Of a stretch of 64,000 bases of DNA, positions 62,255-64,000 are shown one piece after another. The notes beneath the pieces were generated by a model. That model was not told the origin of the DNA and ran no database searches. It was given only the letters and a program-made list of their open reading frames with translations. The stretch is from Marinobacter lutaoensis (GTDB lineage Bacteria; Pseudomonadota; Gammaproteobacteria; Pseudomonadales; Oleiphilaceae). The stretch is from contig NZ_MSCW01000006.1 of the NCBI RefSeq assembly GCF_001981305.1, forward strand, positions 240,076 to 304,075, in the 5' to 3' direction. Both the position numbers and the translations under genes were made by a program. Every line of letters starts with the position of its first letter. The first letter of the stretch is position 1.

Positions 62255-63297
62255 TCAAGCCTTATAACAGAGCGGAAGTGGCATTTGATATTCTCGAAGA
62301 GATTGGGTTCGAGGGGAAAAATTCCCAAGTATACAGAATTCATGATCATCATCTTGATGCCGAGTTAGTAATCAAGCGAGTACCTAAGGCAGATTTTAAT
62401 GGCAATCAGAGTCAGTTTTTTTCTGAAGCCAAAGTGCTTTATTTGAGTTCTCATCCAAACGTAGTCCCTGTGAATTATGCATGTGAAGACAATGACTATA
62501 TTTACATTGCATTGCCCTTTTTTCAAAATGGTTCCTTAAAAAAAATTATACAAAGCCGAATGCTTACGATTAGAGAAATAATACGGTATGCATGTCAGTT
62601 TTTGAGTGGGCTCCATAATATCCATTCAAAGGGATTGATCCACTTCGATTTGAAGCCAGACAATATTCTCATATCAAAAAATAATGAAGCATTAGTATCA
62701 GATTTCGGGCTAGCTAAACATACTAATCATCTTGGGTTGGCTCAGCCAGATCAAATATACAATAAACAGGTTCCTCCTGAAGCTCTGGCTGCTGCTCAGT
62801 TTTCATCAGCATTTGATATTTTTCAAGCCGGGCTGTGTCTATACAGAATGTGTAATGGTGAACACAATTTTGAGCAGCAATTTAATGCGTATATAAGCCA
62901 CCAGGGTTTTGAACAAGCTAGATTTATTCAAGACGTTCAAAGCGGTGCGTTTCCTAATCGATCTTTTTTTCTTGAGCATATCCCAGAGAAATTAAGAAAA
63001 ATTGTTAAAAAGGCACTCAAGGTAGATCCTGATGAACGCTTTACTACAGTCATTGACCTTATAAACGAACTTTCTGCTATTGATGGGAATGAACTTGATT
63101 GGCAGTATTGTGAAACTGGCACTGAAAGGCGATGGCAAAAAGAGGAAGATGGTAAGGTTACCTTCATAAAGATTGATCAAACGGGAAGAAGCGAAGCTAA
63201 GAAGGGAAACGATTGCAATGGATATCGTAGGATTACGAGCTATTGTAAAAGTAATATATCTGATAGAGAATTACGGCGATTCTTGAAGGACAACTAA
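62251..63297 (+). CDS. serine/threonine protein kinase
   Basis: A 348-aa kinase with the eukaryote-like elements intact: beta-3 lysine in LVIKRV, alpha-C glutamate in FFSEAKVLY, catalytic loop HFDLKPDN (HFD in place of HRD), DFGLAK and a PPE variant of APE. The domain spans about residues 15-280. The last ~65 residues are lysine/arginine-rich (RRWQKEEDGKVTFIKID, RELRRFLKDN) with no membrane segment or sensor domain. GGAG lies eight bases before the ATG. It is coupled to the RuvC-like gene upstream and the 59-aa gene one base downstream. Confidence 0.9.
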   Translation: MIKPYNRAEVAFDILEEIGFEGKNSQVYRIHDHHLDAELVIKRVPKADFNGNQSQFFSEAKVLYLSSHPNVVPVNYACEDNDYIYIALPFFQNGSLKKIIQSRMLTIREIIRYACQFLSGLHNIHSKGLIHFDLKPDNILISKNNEALVSDFGLAKHTNHLGLAQPDQIYNKQVPPEALAAAQFSSAFDIFQAGLCLYRMCNGEHNFEQQFNAYISHQGFEQARFIQDVQSGAFPNRSFFLEHIPEKLRKIVKKALKVDPDERFTTVIDLINELSAIDGNELDWQYCETGTERRWQKEEDGKVTFIKIDQTGRSEAKKGNDCNGYRRITSYCKSNISDRELRRFLKDN

Positions 63298-63298
63298 C

Positions 63299-63478
63299 AT
63301 GAAACCGAAAATATCACTTAAAAAACAAAGGTTTATTAGTCGGTCTGATCTTGCCAAAAAGAATAACCATACATTTCGTGAGCGTATTGATGCTGCAAAT
63401 GCGTGGATAGATATTGATGAGTGCCAAATTAAGCAGGTCAAACCTGGCTTTATTTCAATTATTCCCCCCTCCAAGTAA
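63299..63478 (+). CDS. small basic hypothetical protein (59 aa)
   Basis: A 59-aa reading frame starting one base after the kinase stop, with AAGGA at a suitable distance. It begins MKPKISLKKQRFISRSDLAKK and ends PGFISIIPPSK. It is strongly basic at the N-terminus and has no recognised domain. Tight spacing and its position before the attC site suggest a real third gene of the cassette, possibly a kinase substrate or DNA-binding partner (inference). Confidence 0.6.
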   Translation: MKPKISLKKQRFISRSDLAKKNNHTFRERIDAANAWIDIDECQIKQVKPGFISIIPPSK

Positions 63479-63482
63479 AAAA

Positions 63483-63602
63483 ATATAACAAGCCAATGCA
63501 CGCGGAGCCAGCTACGTTGCGCAATTATTTATGGTGTCGCTGCGCTCCTTTATACCACAAAAATTGCTCCACTCCGCTGGCCCGGTGATTGGGGCGTTAT
63601 GT
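63483..63602 (+). other. integron attC recombination site
   Basis: The 120-base site starts with ATATAAC (inverse core site) and ends with GTTATGT (core site, cleavage after the G at 63596). The outer arms pair imperfectly over about 28 bases (AACAAGCC...GGAGCCAGC with GCTGGCCC...GGGGCGTT), and the interior forms an imperfect hairpin (GCAATTATTTATGGTGT with ATACCACAAAAATTGC). This is the architecture of attC sites. The orientation places a lost or distant integrase to the left. Confidence 0.88.
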
Positions 63603-63621
63603 GTCTCAATAGAGTCTAAGC

Positions 63622-63858
63622 ATGGAAATACCCTTCGATAATAATTCAGGTGAAAAGTACGTCATAGATGTTGTGACTAGTGACATCGAAACAGGTGATG
63701 GCGTAGTTCTAACTCTAAATAAGAAAGCGTGTGAAGCATTTGCAAAAATATTTAGTGAACTGGCAAAGGGATCAGACGGTACTCATGTCCACTTGGGCTA
63801 CGATGAATCAGAACCCCAAGGTCCAGGTCTAAGGTTGGTGCTTAGTGACAACACATAA
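63622..63858 (+). CDS. Imm32-like small protein in an integron cassette
   Basis: A 78-aa acidic protein (GDGVVLTLNKKACEAFAKIF ... GTHVHLGYDESE) resembling the Imm32 immunity family often found alone in integron cassettes. No toxin partner is visible. Its stop lies inside the inverse core site of the next attC (63853-63859), the compact arrangement typical of cassettes. Confidence 0.65.
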   Translation: MEIPFDNNSGEKYVIDVVTSDIETGDGVVLTLNKKACEAFAKIFSELAKGSDGTHVHLGYDESEPQGPGLRLVLSDNT

Positions 63859-63878
63859 CAAGCCGGTCAAGTTCACTC
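63853..63878 (+). other. left part of a second attC site, interrupted
   Basis: ACATAACAAGCCGG repeats the start of the attC at 63483 (shared ATAACAAGCC). The matching right half is not found before the window ends; a transposase gene follows, so the site is apparently split by an insertion sequence. Confidence 0.65.
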
Positions 63879-64000
63879 TGGACTTCCCCCAGTTCAGTGG
63901 ACACGCATCGATAACTCCGCAGTGGGAGAAAACCGATGCCGGAAATGATCACGGGGAAGAAAACCCAGCAGTACAGCACTGAGTTCAAAGTCAAAGCGGT
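63879..64000 (+). mobile_element. left end of an IS3-family insertion sequence (partial)
   Basis: Sequence beginning about TGGACTTCCCCCAG abuts the truncated attC and leads 57 bases later into an IS3-type orfA. The exact left terminus is inferred from the change of sequence; the right end is outside the window. Confidence 0.6.
63936..64000 (+). CDS. IS3-family transposase OrfA (5' part)
   Basis: A reading frame starting MPEMITGKKTQQYSTEFKV, preceded by GGGAG, and open to the window end. The TEFKVKAV start is typical of the HTH_Tnp_1 domain of IS3-family OrfA. Only 21 codons are visible. Confidence 0.75.
   Translation, partial: MPEMITGKKTQQYSTEFKVKA

Overview
The window is a GC-rich chromosomal segment from a gammaproteobacterium, probably a marine genus close to Marinobacter (inferred from gene order and protein style; no search was possible). 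The last ~2.5 kb is clearly AT-rich and looks acquired.

Layout. (1) 1-8094: envelope biogenesis block rseP(partial)-bamA-skp-lpxD-fabZ-lpxA-lpxB-rnhB, then an initiator tRNA with promoter and terminator. (2) 8320-19644: an FN3-like lipoprotein, a three-gene signalling unit on the minus strand (OmpR-type regulator, FecR/LysM protein, CHASE2 histidine kinase), topoisomerase III, a BolA-like protein, a YciO-like protein, an unrecognised protein, and a chemoreceptor with a c-type haem motif behind a FliA-type promoter. (3) 19659-26160: an MBL-fold hydrolase, then a four-gene Mks/Wadjet-type SMC operon in the order nuclease-SMC-kleisin-KITE. Its kleisin reading frame is cut by an in-frame TAG followed directly by GTG. 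(4) 26281-56055: a large purine-catabolism region. The minus-strand operon xdhA-xdhB-xdhC-uraD/uraH fusion-guaD-puuD-adenine deaminase converts adenine and guanine to allantoin. The plus-strand run (BMP-type nucleoside ABC transporter, Tsx-like porin, RutR-like TetR regulator, puuE, alc, allA) takes up nucleosides and converts allantoin to glyoxylate and urea. To this are attached a second PucCDE-like molybdenum hydroxylase, three isopenicillin-N-synthase-family dioxygenases, an NMT1-type ABC transporter and a CDA-fold deaminase; these accessory parts do not fit the textbook pathway. The divergent control region at 39229-39446 carries two opposed sigma-54 -24/-12 promoters and a RutR-like palindrome, and similar elements recur at 26281 and near 52600-52900. 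(5) 56108-61382: two GGDEF proteins around an XRE regulator with a perfect palindromic operator, and a divergent LysR/zinc alcohol dehydrogenase pair.

(6) 61383-64000: a piece of an integron cassette array without an integrase in view. One cassette carries three co-transcribed AT-rich genes (RuvC-like-fold protein, Ser/Thr protein kinase, 59-aa protein) and ends in a clear attC site. The next cassette encodes a small Imm32-like protein, and its attC is interrupted by the left end of an IS3-family element that runs off the window. The kinase cassette is the best candidate here for an undescribed, possibly anti-phage, system.
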